From Ryuthela nishihirai (taxonomy: Eukaryota > Arthropoda > Arachnida > Araneae > Heptathelidae): DNA of 64,000 nt. Below, in pieces: positions 10,884 to 22,167 of the stretch. Numbering within the stretch: the stretch's first letter is position 1; each line of letters starts with the position of its first letter. The stretch lies in assembly GCA_038380435.1 (NCBI GenBank), contig JAWZYU010000028.1:45443095-45507094 (forward strand). The letters are read 5' to 3'. Position numbers and translations under genes: made by a program. The notes beneath the pieces are model-generated. The model searched no databases, had not been told where the DNA came from, and was given only the letters and a program-made list of their open reading frames with translations.

Positions 10884-12734
10884 TAGGGGTTCTCAACGTG
10901 GGGTACGCGGTAAAAAATTTTTGGGGGTACGCCATGAGAGCTCAAAAATCGCTAGATCTAGTAACAAAGTAAAAATAACCATTGTTATAATATAACTATA
11001 GTTTTATCTATCTATACTAGGGGTACGCCAGTTACATACACATTTCCAGGGGGTACGTGAAGCATAAAAGGTTGAGAACCACTGATATATATGTTTTATT
11101 TTATTCCCATTATTATAATATAACTATGGTTTTATCTCTGTATGCAAGGGGTACGCCAATTACATGCACATTTCCAGGGGGTACGTGAAGCATAAAAGGT
11201 TGAGATCCACTGATATATATGTTTTATTTTATTCCCATTGTTATACTATAACTATAGTTTTATCTATCTATACAAGGGGTACGCCAGTTACATACACATT
11301 TCCAGGGGGTACGTGAAGTATAAAAGGTTGAGAACCACTGATATATATGTGTTATTTCCATTGTTATACTATAACTATAGTTTTACCTATCTATACAAGG
11401 GGTACGCCAGTTACATACACATTTCCAGGGGGTACGTGAAGCATAAAAGGTTGAGAACCACTGATATATATGTTTTATTTTATTCCCATTGTTATACTAT
11501 AACTATAGTTTTATCTCTCTATACAAGGGGTACGCCAGTTACATACACATTTCCAGCGGGTACGTGAAGCATAAAAGGTTGAGAACCACTGATATATATG
11601 TTTTATTTTATTCCCATTGTTATACTATAACTACAGTTTTATCTAATAATACAAGGGGTACTCCAGTTACATACACATTTCCAGGGGGTACGTGAAGCAT
11701 AAAAGGTTGAGAGCCACTGATCTATGTTTTATTTTATTCCCATTGTTATACTATAACTATAGTGTTATCTATCTATACAAGGGGTACGCCAGTTACATAC
11801 ACATTTCCAGGGGGTACGTGAAGCATAAAAGGTTGAGAACCACTGATATATATGTTTTATTTTATTCCCATTGTTATACTATAACTATAGTGTTATCTAT
11901 CTATACAAGGGGCACGCCAGTTACATACACATTTCCAGGGGGTACGTGAAGCATAAAAGGTTGAGAACCACTGATATATATGTTTTATTTTATTCCCATT
12001 GTTATACTATAACTACAGTTTTATCTAATAATACAAGGGGTACTCCAGTTACATACACATTTCCAGGGGGTACGTGAAGCATAAAAGGTTGAGAACCACT
12101 GATATATATGTTTTATTTTATTCCCATTGTTATACTATAACTATAGTTTTATCTATCTATACAAGGGCTACGCCAGTTACATACACATTTCCAGGGGGTA
12201 CGTGAAGCATAAAAGGTTGAGAACCACTGATATATATGTTTTATTTTATTCCCATTGTTATACTATAACTACAGTTTTATCTAATAATACAAGGGGTACG
12301 CCAGTTACATACACATTTCCAGGGGGTACGTGAAGCATAAAAGGTAGAGAACCACTGATATATATGTTTTATTTTATTCCCATTGTTATACTATAACTAT
12401 AGTGTTATCTATCTATACAAGGGGTACGCCAGTTACATACACATTTCCAGGGGGTACGTGAAGCATAAAAGGTTGAGAACCACTGATCTATATGTTTTAT
12501 TTTATTCCCATTGTTATACTGTAACTATAGTTTTATCTATCTATACAAGGGGTATGCCAGTTACATACACATTTCCAGGGGGTACGTGAAGCATAAAAGG
12601 TTGAGAACCACTGATATATGTTTTATTCCCATTGTTATACTATAACTATAATTTTATCTATCTATACAAGGGGTACGCCAGTTACATACACATTTCCAGG
12701 GGGTACGTGAAGCATAAAATGTTGAGAACCACTG
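10884..12734. mobile_element. Non-autonomous hAT element with 128-bp array
   Basis: Left end TAGGGGTTCTCAACGTGGGG; right end ...GTTGAGAACCACTG, the inverse of CAGTGGTTCTCAAC, a hAT-like terminus. Flanking 8-mers GTCTACAT and TTCTAAAT match at 6 of 8 positions and are taken as a decayed TSD. The interior holds about 14 tandem units of roughly 120-129 bp, each ending with the element's own terminal motif (GGTTGAGAACCACTG). Some units differ together (CTAATAATACAAGG instead of CTATCTATACAAGG), so the array has subtypes. Short plus-strand frames here are translations of the repeat. Confidence 0.82.
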
Positions 12735-13017
12735 TTCTAAATAGTTGAACTTTTTGCTAAAAATGAGATAAAACACGATTTTTAATAGTCCGAAAATTCA
12801 GCTTAGAAAAGTCAGATCTCGCTGCCGATTCAAAGAAGGCTTCATTTGAATAAAATGTCGCGAAGAGCGTCGTTTTGCGCTAAGAGTGGTAAGAGTGTCG
12901 TTTTGTGCCTGGAAAAGAAAATGGTGACGAAATTCCTTGCAGCTAATTTCTTTTAGAGAGCGAAAAATCGCTGGGCTATTAAAAAAAAAATTGCAAGTCT
13001 CTTTCAGGGGTCCATTG

Positions 13018-13634
13018 CCCCCGGTGACCTGGCCATTTAGCCCATTGTGAGCAAAAAAGTGCCGCAGGAGTTGGGTTGTTTTACCTCTGAGCGGCACTTT
13101 TTTGCACACCATGGGCTAAATGGCCAGGTCACATGGACTCCGAAGGCTCAGAGAAGGTTGGGGGAGGGGACCCACTGGAACAGCTGTTGGGAGAAAGATG
13201 GTAGCCTCCCGTCAAAGCCATCCAGCGTGTTCTTTACCGTGCACAGGGTATGGTTCTCCCGCACACGCGCCACGGCCTAACGTCCCATCCGACGGACGGC
13301 GGCCTTGCCAAACCCATCGGTGTCCCCTACTGACCGTGGGCAGGGAATTTTGCGGAGATAAATCACAACTCTGACCCATCTGGAATTCGAACCTGGGAAC
13401 TGCAGATTGCGAGCCTGGCGCGCTACCGACTGAGCCATCCCCGCCTCATGTGTCGCAGGAGAATCTTAGCTGTGCACATTCAAGAGGACGTTAAATGTTA
13501 GGAGCATCCATTTTTCTCCTAACACTCTTCAGTAAATCCCCTTTCCCAATCTTCTCTGAACCCTTGGGGTCTTTGTGACTTGGCCATTCAGCCCATTGTG
13601 TGATAAAACTTCCGCTCAGAGATAAAACAACCCA
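13018..13634 (+). mobile_element. Old SINE-A fragments split by younger SINE-A
   Basis: 13018-13068 is a SINE-A tail piece (GACCTGGCCATTTAGCCCAT). 13441-13634 is a diverged central and tail piece (GTGCACATTCAAG ... CCGCTCAGAGATAAAACAACCC). They bracket the younger insertion at 13072-13440. Confidence 0.7.
13072..13440 (-). mobile_element. SINE-A, full length
   Basis: Reverse copy with tRNA-like head at 13380-13440. The flanks TGCCGCAGGAG and TGTCGCAGGAG form an 11-bp TSD with one mismatch. It inserted into an older SINE-A. Confidence 0.88.
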
Positions 13635-14185
13635 AAGAGCAGTCGAGAAAAGACTGGACTTCTACAGAAAATCTAGTCGAAAGAATTTTACTAGACTTAC
13701 CCATCCTGGCTGCGATGGTCTACTCTCGCCATCTGTCGGCATTATTAAGAACTAGAGATCATTTACCGTTTCTTGAATTCTAAATTGATATCCGATAGTT
13801 ATCCTACTGTCATGCTTCGACTTTTATTTATTTTTTTCCTAGCAAACGCTAGAAAGAGATAATACTAATGATTTTACTAACAATTCGTCATTTGGAGCGA
13901 ACTCAATAAGGTTTCCGTCGGGCAGATCTTCAAACTTTTATTGTGTCATTGCTTCATTCTAGTCTTTTTCCTTCGTATTAAAATCCATTAATGAAGTCAA
14001 AAAATATGTTTTTTGGAGAATGACGGCTCTCTAATGAACCTATCTTTTTGCAACGAGCGATTTCATCAACGGCAAGGAGGCAAAGATTTCACTGAATGTT
14101 TTTTTTTAACTTAGCTGCATATTTTAAATGTAGAGAAAATCGGAACTTCCTTTACACCGATTTTCTGAGTATACAGGAATGTAAT
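13635..14185. other. Uncharacterised sequence
   Basis: Unique-looking sequence between an old SINE-A and the hAT element. No exon, repeat family or RNA gene was recognised. Confidence 0.35.
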
Positions 14186-14193
14186 GCCTAAGG

Positions 14194-15043
14194 CAGTGGT
14201 TCTCAACCTTTTTATGCTTCACGTACCCCCTAGAAATGTGTATATAACTGGCGTACCCCTTGTATAGATAGATAAAACTATAGTTATAGTATAACAATGG
14301 GAATAAAATAAAACATATATATCAGTGGTTCTCAACCTTTTATGCTTCACGTACCCCCTGGAAATGTGTATGTAACTGGCGTACCCCTTGTATAGATAGA
14401 TAAAACTATAGTTATAGTATAACAATGGGAATAAAATAAAACATATATATCAGTGGTTCTCAACCTTTTATGCTTCACGTACCCCCTGGAAATGTGTATG
14501 TAACTGGCGTACCCCTTGTATAGATAGATAAAACTATAGTTATAGTATAACAATGGGAATAAAATAAAACATATATATCAGTGGTTCTCAACCTTTTATG
14601 CTTCACGTACCCCCTGGAAATGTGTATGTAACTGGCGTACCCCTTGTATAGATAGATAAAACTATAGTTATAGTATAACAATGGGAATAAAATAAAACAT
14701 ATATATCAGTGGTTCTCTACCTTTTATGCTTCACGTACCCCCTGGAAATGTGTATGTAACTGGCGTACCCCTTGTATAGACAGATGAAACTATAGTTATA
14801 GTATAACAATGGGAATAAAATAAAACATATATATCAGTGGTTCTCAACCTTTTATGCTTCACGTACCCCCTAGAAATGTGTATGTAACTGGCGTACCCCT
14901 TGTATAGATAGATAAAACTATAGTTATAGTATAACAATGGGAATAAAATAAAACGTATATATATAATATATATCTAGCGACTTTTGAGCTCTCACGGCGT
15001 ACCCAAAAAATTTTTATTGCGTACCATACGTTGAGAATCCCTA
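14194..15043. mobile_element. Non-autonomous hAT element with perfect 8-bp TSD
   Basis: The element starts CAGTGGTTCTCAACC and ends ...CGTTGAGAATCCCTA (inverse TAGGGATTCTCAACG), with perfect TSD GCCTAAGG at 14186-14193 and 15044-15051. Six 128-bp units, each beginning with the terminal motif, fill most of it. The orientation is opposite to the element at 10884-12734, with which it shares the unit and the subterminal GGTACGCCATGAGAGCTC-like block (in reverse, near 14985-15005). Minus-strand 68-codon frames in each unit are repeat translations. Confidence 0.9.
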
Positions 15044-15146
15044 GCCTAAGGTAAGAACTGACCGAGTTTGAAAGCATCCTTCAAAAAAATTTTCTTTAAT
15101 ATTGAAATATATATATATGTCATTGCACTGAACTCGTCTACGTCTG

Positions 15147-15449
15147 TTCCCGGGTTCGAGTCCCAGCTGGGTCAGAGTTTAGATTTATCTCCGCAAAATT
15201 TCCCGCCCTGCCCACGGTCAGTAGGGGACACCGATGGGCTTGGAAAGGCCGCCGTCCGTCGGATTGGACGTTAAGCCTTGGTTCCGTATACGGGAAAGCC
15301 ATACTCTGTGCACGTTAAAGAACACACTGGATGGCCTTGATGGGAGGCTACCATCTGTCTCCCAACAGCTGTTCAAATGGGTCCCCTCTCCCAACCTTCT
15401 CTGAGCCTTCGGGGTCCATGTGATCTGGCCATTTAGCCCATGGTGTGCA
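15147..15449 (+). mobile_element. SINE-A, truncated at both ends
   Basis: It starts at the B box (GGGTTCGAGTCCCAGC) and stops after ATGGTGTGCAAAAT, so the terminal CCGCTCAGAGG tail is missing. Body diverged slightly. Confidence 0.85.
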
Positions 15450-15969
15450 AAATACCTCATTCGGATGCAACGGTCTTTAGGATTCATGATTGGGTCGCAA
15501 TTAACATTCGGATTCATGGTTGAGTCGCAGCTATCTCTTTTTAAGGGTATGTTACTCGTTTACTTTAATGTAGGTGTTCATCAACACTCTGAGCAGCTAA
15601 ATGGGCATTTTCCTTTTATCCTCATCAATTCATATTTAACAAAGAAAAATAAGTGAAAGTCATTTCAACTTTAAAAGTTTCTTCTTCATGGTAAGAATGA
15701 ATTTTGACCATTGGAAAGAAAATAATGACATTTGAGCAAAACCTCGGCACTTGGCTCCGTAATTGAAAGGAAAACGAAAGCATCGGCAGCGAGAGTCCAT
15801 TTCACACTTCATTAACAAAACAATCATTTCCAATTTCCTATTGTCGCTAGCTTTGTTTGTCACTAATCCTCGTTTAAGAACCACTTCATCATCATCAGAT
15901 ATCAAGAAAAATAATCGGAAGTATTTTCATCCTTTTTTTTGTTTAATATATGAATACACTGCCCTACCT
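15450..15969. other. Uncharacterised sequence
   Basis: Unique-looking. It contains an imperfect direct repeat near 15481-15530 (GATTCATGATTGGGTCGCA / GATTCATGGTTGAGTCGCA). No gene was recognised. Confidence 0.35.
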
Positions 15970-16137
15970 TGGGTTGGGTTGTTGTTTTATCTCTGAACGG
16001 CACTTTTTTCATTCACACACATGGGCTAAATGGCCAGGTCACATGGACCCCGAAGGGTCAGAGAAGGTTGGGGGGAGGGGACCTACTGGAACAGCTGTTA
16101 GTCTCCCGTCAAGGTCATCCAGTGTGTTCCTTAACGT
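15970..16137 (-). mobile_element. SINE-A 3' part only
   Basis: Reverse 3' portion of SINE-A, from the tail to TTCCTTAACGTG. It stops at the same internal site (ACGTTAAAG) that bounds the extra tails of the multi-tail copies. It abuts the retrotransposon fragment that follows. Confidence 0.82.
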
Positions 16138-17175
16138 GCTGCTCAGCCCGTCTAGCCATGACAGAATACCTTCTCTAACCTTACCTTGTTTATCCTTCAA
16201 TCCCTGCATACGTGTCCGTTTTCTACCACACAAAACATTAACTATCTGGTACAGCTCTCTGCTGTTGTGTTGTCTAACTGCTTCCTCGGCTTTGTCAGCC
16301 AAACCATCAAGCCAAAGATTTTTATCAGTAGCTAACTGATCCTTTAGACGTTTATTAAGCTCTCTGTAATCCTTTCTATTAGGACTAGTAGGGTATTGAT
16401 TAAGGATATTTCTGCAGTTCTTTCTTTCCGGAATAAGCTCAAGTGCCTTATCACTCAGATAATTCTGTCTCTTCTGCTCCTTTTTTCCTAAAAGAGTACT
16501 GTTAGTGTCCAAAAAAGCCTGTTTAAAATGATCCCATTCTTCCTCAACTTCAGTAGTAAGCATACCATGACTGTCATAATGACTAAGTAACCTATCATAT
16601 TAAGCTTTGGCTATAACTGGATCTTTCAGAGCTTCAGTATTAAAAGTAAATTCCTCCAATGTAGAATTTGACGATGCCAATAGAAGCAAAGAGTTCAGGT
16701 CCCTGCGATGACCTCTGCTCAGGATTATCCACCAGCTGATAAACATATCCTGTGAATCTATTCACTTGGGGCTGTCAACCCACAAACAAACAGAAAACAC
16801 AGCGGAAGATTTTCCCTCCACAGAAACCCACCAGTGCAGCAAAATCAGGATCCATAATCAAGCTCAGAGCCATATATCTGTCCAGTGGGTTTATATGGTC
16901 AGCACCAGGACCCTGTGTGGTTGACACTCCTCAGCAGGGTAGGAAAAAAAAGAAAAGTAGCCATAGTTGTCCAGATCAGTAGGCCACACTAATCTGGCAG
17001 CCCTCCCCTTCCGTTCACTTCCACAAGAGAGTATCTCTTTTGAAAGGTACTAACGATCTGCAGCACGAGAAGGTGGGGTCGGACATTAGGTGCTAAGCCT
17101 GGCCGGTTCTATGCATCATCACAGGGGATTGGTGCATAGCTCTCCATCCAGTGACTACCTAGCTACCATTTACAG
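16138..17175 (-). pseudogene. RTE-like non-LTR retrotransposon, partial copy 2
   Basis: Read on the minus strand, 16650-16138 encodes the linker between endonuclease and reverse transcriptase, including AEEAVRQHNSRELYQIVNVL and CGRKRT, the same segment as in copy 1 near 19300-19465. Further upstream (16660-17175) is sequence that I take to be the element's 5' region, without a confirmed domain. The copy ends abruptly in the SINE-A piece at 15970-16137, so the RT domain is missing. Confidence 0.65.
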
Positions 17176-17551
17176 ACCGACAACATATAATAAACACAAT
17201 ATCTAAATGAAAATTAAAACATAAAAAATGTTAAAAAATTCAGATAAATCGACTTGCTTTAGTCGAACTTTAAATATGGTAACGTTGGGGACAATATTTT
17301 TTTTAACCATTTTTAAATCCTTCTTCCCATTCAAGTTCAAAAATACAGAAAAAATTAACTTTGCCCTCATTATATTAAATATATGTCACGGGGCTCTCTA
17401 AATATTAATAGTAATATCACGGGGCTCTTCTAAATATTAATATAAGGTTCATTATCCCCCAGTGCGTTGAAACGCTACTGTGAGACATTCCTATTTACGT
17501 TGTTGCCAACACAGTTTAGGGGTCTTCTACCCGGTCTCTGGCACAGAGGAT
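17176..17551. other. AT-rich stretch with short duplication
   Basis: AT-rich sequence. A CACGGGGCTCT..CTAAATATTAAT phrase occurs twice (about 17389-17415 and 17418-17443). From 17510 on starts the 34-bp direct repeat that recurs at 17785-17824. Confidence 0.4.
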
Positions 17552-17747
17552 AGCTTGGGTTGTTTTACCTATGAGCGGCACTTTTTCTGTACACAATGGG
17601 CTAAATGGCCAGGTCACAAGGACCCCGAGGGCTCAGAAAAGGTCGGGGAGAGGGAACCCACTAACCCAGTAAACGGCTGTTGGTAGACAGATGGTAGCCT
17701 CTCGTCAAGGCCACCCAGCGTGTTCTTTAACGTGCACAGGGTATGGG
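17552..17747 (-). mobile_element. SINE-A 3' part flanked by long direct repeat
   Basis: Reverse SINE-A tail region with a short insert (AACCCAGTAAACGG). The phrase GGGGTCTTCTACCCGGTCTC occurs on both sides (about 17519 and 17793), within a direct repeat of about 34 bp. This is longer than the other SINE-A TSDs. A small inverted motif (GGGTATGGGTATAC / GTACCCATACCC) lies at 17738-17768. Confidence 0.75.
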
Positions 17748-17837
17748 TATACACAGGTACCCATACCCTGTGCACGGTATGGGTCTACACAGTTAGGGGT
17801 CTTCTACCCGGTCTCTGGCACAGAGTATAGGTTGGGT

Positions 17838-18212
17838 TGGGGGCGGGGGTGGCTCAGCCAGGCTCGTAATCTGTAGTTCCCAGGTTCGAGTCCCAGCTGG
17901 GTCAGCGTTGAGATTTATCTCCGCAAAATTTCCCCGCCCTGCCCACGGTCAGCAGGGGACACCGATGGGCTTGGAAAGGCCGCCGTCCGTCGGATGGGAC
18001 GTTAATCCGTGGCCCCGTGTGCGGGAGAGCCATACCCTGTGCACGTTAAAGAACACGCTGGATGGCCTTGACGGGAGGCTACCATCTGTCTCCCAACAGC
18101 TGTTCCAGTGTTTCCCCTCCCCCAACCTTCTCTGAGCCTTCGGGGTCCATGTGACCTGGCCATTTAGCCCATGGTGTGCAAAAAAGTGCCGCTCAGAGGT
18201 AAAACAACCCAA
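17838..18212 (+). mobile_element. SINE-A, nearly complete
   Basis: Plus-strand SINE-A with a deletion of GGTAGCGCG in the D-arm part of the head (GGCTCAGCCAGGCTC); otherwise complete. It is followed directly by a reverse SINE-A fragment. Confidence 0.88.
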
Positions 18213-18298
18213 AGGTTGGGTTGTTTAATGGGAGATGGGGAGAGGGAACCCACTAACCCAGTAAACAACTGTTGGTAGACAGATGGTAGCCTCTCAAG
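18213..18298 (-). mobile_element. SINE-A fragment
   Basis: About 85 bp of reverse SINE-A with a large internal deletion and the same AACCCAGTAAAC insert seen at 17660. It marks the point where the retrotransposon reverse transcriptase frame is cut. Confidence 0.7.
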
Positions 18299-19940
18299 AC
18301 TGCAACCATTCAGATTAACTGAATCACAGCCTGCCTGACCAATTTTCATCACTTTAGTTTTCTCTCTGTTTATAACCAAACCTACTCTACTACCAGTCTC
18401 ATCAACAGCTCGAATGAAAGAGTTCATCTCATCAACATCATTTGCCAAAAGGGCTAAATCATCAGCATAATCTAAATCAGAAATATTCATATCTCCAGTC
18501 CATTTAAGGCCAAAATCTTTCCCTTGAAGTGAATTTCGCATAACATAATCAATAACCAAGCTAAAGAGAAAAGGAGACAAAATGCATCCTTGTCGAACAC
18601 CAGAAGTAATGCTAAACCAATTGCTACAAGCCTTACCAACTCTTACACACGACTCAGTGTTATTATAGAGAGCTTTCATTATGTTAACTAACTTGTTTGG
18701 TATGCCATAGGATCTCACAATCGACCACAAATTATGGCGATCAACAGAGTCGAAAGCCTTTTTGAAATCAACAAAGCTAGCAACCAAAGGTTTCTGAAAC
18801 TCTAAACATTTCTCAAGAATCTGCCTAAGTGAAAATATCTGATCCACACATCCCCTACCACTTCTGAATCCACCTTGCTCATCACGCAATTGACTGTCAA
18901 CCAGATTCTTAATTCTATTAAGCACAATCATGGAAAGAACTTTACCTGGAACAGAGAGTAGGCTAATACCCCTATAGTTATCACAAGAACTGCGATCAGC
19001 TTTTTTGAAAATAGGGATAACAATAGCTCTGGTAAAATCCTTAGGAACCATGCCTTTATCATAAAAGATATTCAGAATTTCAGTCATCCAAGTGGTAACC
19101 GAAACATTCCCAGCTCTAAGCATTTCGGTAGTAATTTCATCTACCCCTGGGGATTTATGTAGTTTAAGTTTAGAAACAGCCAAAATAACTTCAGATTGTG
19201 TTATAGGGTCAACATTAAAGCCACCAATGCATCTATCATCATTGCAAACAATGGGTGTAGAACTAACCACATTGTTTAGAATATCACTGAAATGTTCAGC
19301 CCACCTAGCCATGACAGAATCCTCACCTTCTATAACCTTGCCTTGTTTATCCTTCAATCCCTGTATACCTGTTCGTTTTCTACCACACAAAACATTAACT
19401 ATCTGGTACAGCTCTCTGCTGTTGTGCTGTCTAACTGCTTCCTCGGCTTTGTCCCAAACCATCAAGCCAAAGATTCTTATCAGCAGCTAACTGATCCTTT
19501 ACACGTTTATTAAGCTCTCTGTAATGAATCTCTATTAGGACTAGTAGGGTATTGATTAAGGACATTCCTGTAGTTCTTTCTTTCCGAAATAAGCTCAAAT
19601 ACCTTATCACTCAGATAATTTTATCTCTTCTGCTCCATTTTTCCTAAAAGAGTACTGTTAGTGCCCAAAAAAGCCTGTTTAAAATGGCCCCATTCTTTCT
19701 CAGCTTCAGTAATAAGCAAACCATGACCGTCATAATGACTAAGTAACCTATCACGGTAAGCTTTAGCTATAAATGGGTCTTTCAGAGCTTCAGTATTAAA
19801 AGCAAATTTTTTAACCTTAGCACAACACCTTTTAAGTTTAAGTTGCAAGACACGTTTAACAAGGTAATGGTCAGATCCAATTTCAGCTCCCCTATATGAC
19901 TGGTATTCCTAACAGAACTAGCCCATTTGCTGTTAATTAA
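18299..19940 (-). pseudogene. RTE-like retrotransposon with reverse transcriptase
   Basis: The minus strand holds an open RT domain (about 19465-18300). Visible blocks are VIPIFKKADRSSCDNYRGIS, SVPGKVLSMIVLNRI, GGFRSGRGCVDQIFSLRQIL, SFVDFKKAFDSVDR (catalytic Asp), SGVRQGCILSPFLFSLVIDY and the active-site LDYADDLALLA. Upstream (19940-19466) frames encode the endonuclease end (GSDHYLV-like) and linker, but with frameshifts. The end beyond INREKTKVMKIG is replaced by a SINE-A fragment, so the C-terminus is absent. The sequence motifs fit non-LTR retrotransposons and look RTE-like; clade assignment is tentative. Non-functional as found, although the RT frame itself is intact. Confidence 0.85.
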
Positions 19941-20002
19941 TACATATACAGGGTGATTCAGTTAAGCGTGTACAAACAGGGAGGGGTAGGTTGCACAAAG
20001 TC

Positions 20003-20387
20003 GTTGGGTTGTTTTACCTCTGAGCGGCACTTTTTTGCACACCATGGGCTAAATGGCCAGGTCACATGGACCCCGAAGGCTCAGAGAAGGTTGGGGGAGG
20101 GGACCCACTGGAACAGCTGTTGGGAGACAGATGGTAGCCTCCCGTCAAGGCCATCCAGCGTGTTCTTTAACGTGCACAGGGTATGGCTCTCCCGCACACG
20201 GGGTCACGGCTTAACGTCCCATCCGACGGACGGCGGCCTTTCCAAGCCCAGCGGTGTCCCCTACTGACCGTGGGCAGGGCGGGGAAATTTTGCGGAGATA
20301 AATCTCAACGCTGACCCAGCTGGGACTCGAACCTGGGAACTACAGATTACGAGCCTGGCGCGCTACCGACTGAGCCACCCCCGCCCC
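20003..20387 (-). mobile_element. SINE-A, full length, in Mar-A
   Basis: Complete 385-bp reverse copy, close to the family consensus. Its 9-bp TSD, TGCACAAAG, is at 19991-19999 and after 20387. It lies between the left terminal repeat and the transposase stop codon of Mar-A. Confidence 0.93.
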
Positions 20388-20997
20388 TGCACAAAGACGA
20401 ATCGGAATCATATAGCAATGCAAGTTCGGTAACGGCATCAACATGTGCTAGTGTACAGAGAGGACGTGAATGAAAGAGCAGCACGTTAGTGAACAAAATG
20501 CTTTTTATTAATCACGATACGTACATTTGCGAAATGCACAGAGGTCACAGAAGGTGTTCGAAGTTGAGACCACGAGCTGTAACACAGGCCTGACATCGTC
20601 GGCGCATGGAATCATGTACATTCTGGAAGATTCCTGGGGTGTCTCGGACTTCCGAGGCAGCTACGGAGATGCGTGCGACACGGTCCTCAGCACTTTCAAC
20701 GAGGGTGTCGAACACCTGTCCTTTGATGTAACCCCAGAAGAAGTAAGCAAGGCATGATAGGTCCGGCGATCTTGCAGGCCAATAAACGGGACCACCACGC
20801 CCGATCCACTGTTGTCCAAATGTCACGTTTAAGTGTTGACGAACTTCATGGCTGCAATGAGCGGGGCCCCCATCGTGCTGGAACCGCATCCGTGCATCGT
20901 GCTGCACGGCGCAGCGACTGAGGGACCTGTTGTTCATTCAAAAGTTCTGGCAAGACGTCCTCCAGAAATATCCGGTAACTCCTTCCGTCCACGCAAA

Positions 20998-21282
20998 AGT
21001 TCCCCGCCCTGCCCACGGTCAGTAGGGGACACCAATGGGCTTGGTAATGGCCGCCGTCCGTCGGATGGGACGTTAAGCCGTGGCTCCGTGTGCGGGAGAG
21101 CCATACCCTGTGCACGTTAAAGAACACACTGGATGGCCTAGACGGGAGGCTACCGTCTGTCTCCCAACAGCTGTTCCAGTGGGTCCCCTCCCCCAACCTT
21201 CTCTGAGTCTTCGGGGTCCATGTGACCTAGCCATTTAGCCCATGGTGTGCAAAAAAGTGCCGCTCAGAGGTAAAACAACCCA
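20998..21282 (+). mobile_element. SINE-A, 5'-truncated, in Mar-A transposase
   Basis: The head is missing (starts near the AAAATTCCCCGCC block). TSD CCTTCCGTCCA, 11 bp, lies before 20998 and after the tail at 21283. The transposase coding sequence resumes directly after the second TSD copy. The tail junction is identical to that of the SINE-A at 23698-24037. Confidence 0.92.
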
Positions 21283-21732
21283 ACCCTTCCGTCCAGACGA
21301 ACAGGCATGAGGTATGGGCCTATTAAGTGGTCCCCAACAATGCCGGACCAAACATTTACAGCAAAACGGTTTTGTACTACACGTGTTCGTGTAGCATGAG
21401 GGTTCTCCACCACCCATGCATGCGCGTTATGTGCATTGAAGCTACCTTCCCGTGTAAAGCATGCCTCGTCTGTGAACAGCCCAGAAGCAGTAAATTGGGG
21501 TTCTGCCGCACTCTTCTGCAGGTACCATTGCGCAAATGCAATGCGCTGTGGGTAATCCTCAGGCTTCAGTGTCTGGACGTGCTGCACATGATATGGATGC
21601 AATTGGTTATTGTGTATAATCCTCCATACGGTGGATTGGGAAAGCTCGACCTGGTGGGCGATTGCTCGAGTACTGGCACTTGGAGTGTCTTCTGTATGAC
21701 GGAACACGTTCTCCTCCATGTCAGGGTTGAGT

Positions 21733-22167
21733 TGGGTTGTTTTACCTCTGAGCGGCACTTTTCTGCACACCATGGGCTAATTGGCCAGGTCACAAGGACC
21801 CCGAAGGCTCAGAGAAGGTTGTAAGAGGGGACCCACTGGAACAGCTGTTGGGAGACAGATGGTAGCCTCCGTCAAGGCCATCCAGCGTGTTCTTTAACGT
21901 GCACAGGGTATGGCTCTCCCGCACACGGAGCCACGGCTTAACGTCCCATCAGACGGACGGCGGCCTTTCCAAGCCCATCGGTGTCCCCTACTGACAAATT
22001 AATCGGCGTCCCAATCGGTGTCCCCTACCGCAAAATTCCCCGCCCTGCCCACGGGCAGGGCGGGGAATTTTGCGGAGATAAATCTCAACGCTGACCCAGC
22101 TGGGACTCGAACCTGGGAACTACAGATTACGAGCCTGGCGCGCTACCGACTGAGCAACCCCCGCCCC
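21733..22167 (-). mobile_element. SINE-A with internal palindrome, in Mar-A
   Basis: Reverse copy with 14-bp TSD CCTCCATGTCAGGG. Inside it, 22028-22075 is a near-perfect palindrome (two 22-bp arms around CACG) made from an inverted duplication of the SINE's own GGCAGGGCGGGGAATTTTGC block. An extra scrambled 'GGTGTCCCCTAC' copy precedes it. Confidence 0.92.

Noticed and set aside
12798..13112. 104-codon minus-strand frame
   Set aside because: Its first third is SINE-A tail translation and the rest has no motif or splice support.
11238..15077. Repeated 68-codon frames as a peptide family
   Set aside because: They are translations of the 128-bp hAT units, present because of the repeat and without splice or start evidence.
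18164..18298. C-terminal end of the reverse transcriptase frame
   Set aside because: The last about 45 codons of the frame are SINE-A sequence, so they do not belong to the retrotransposon protein.
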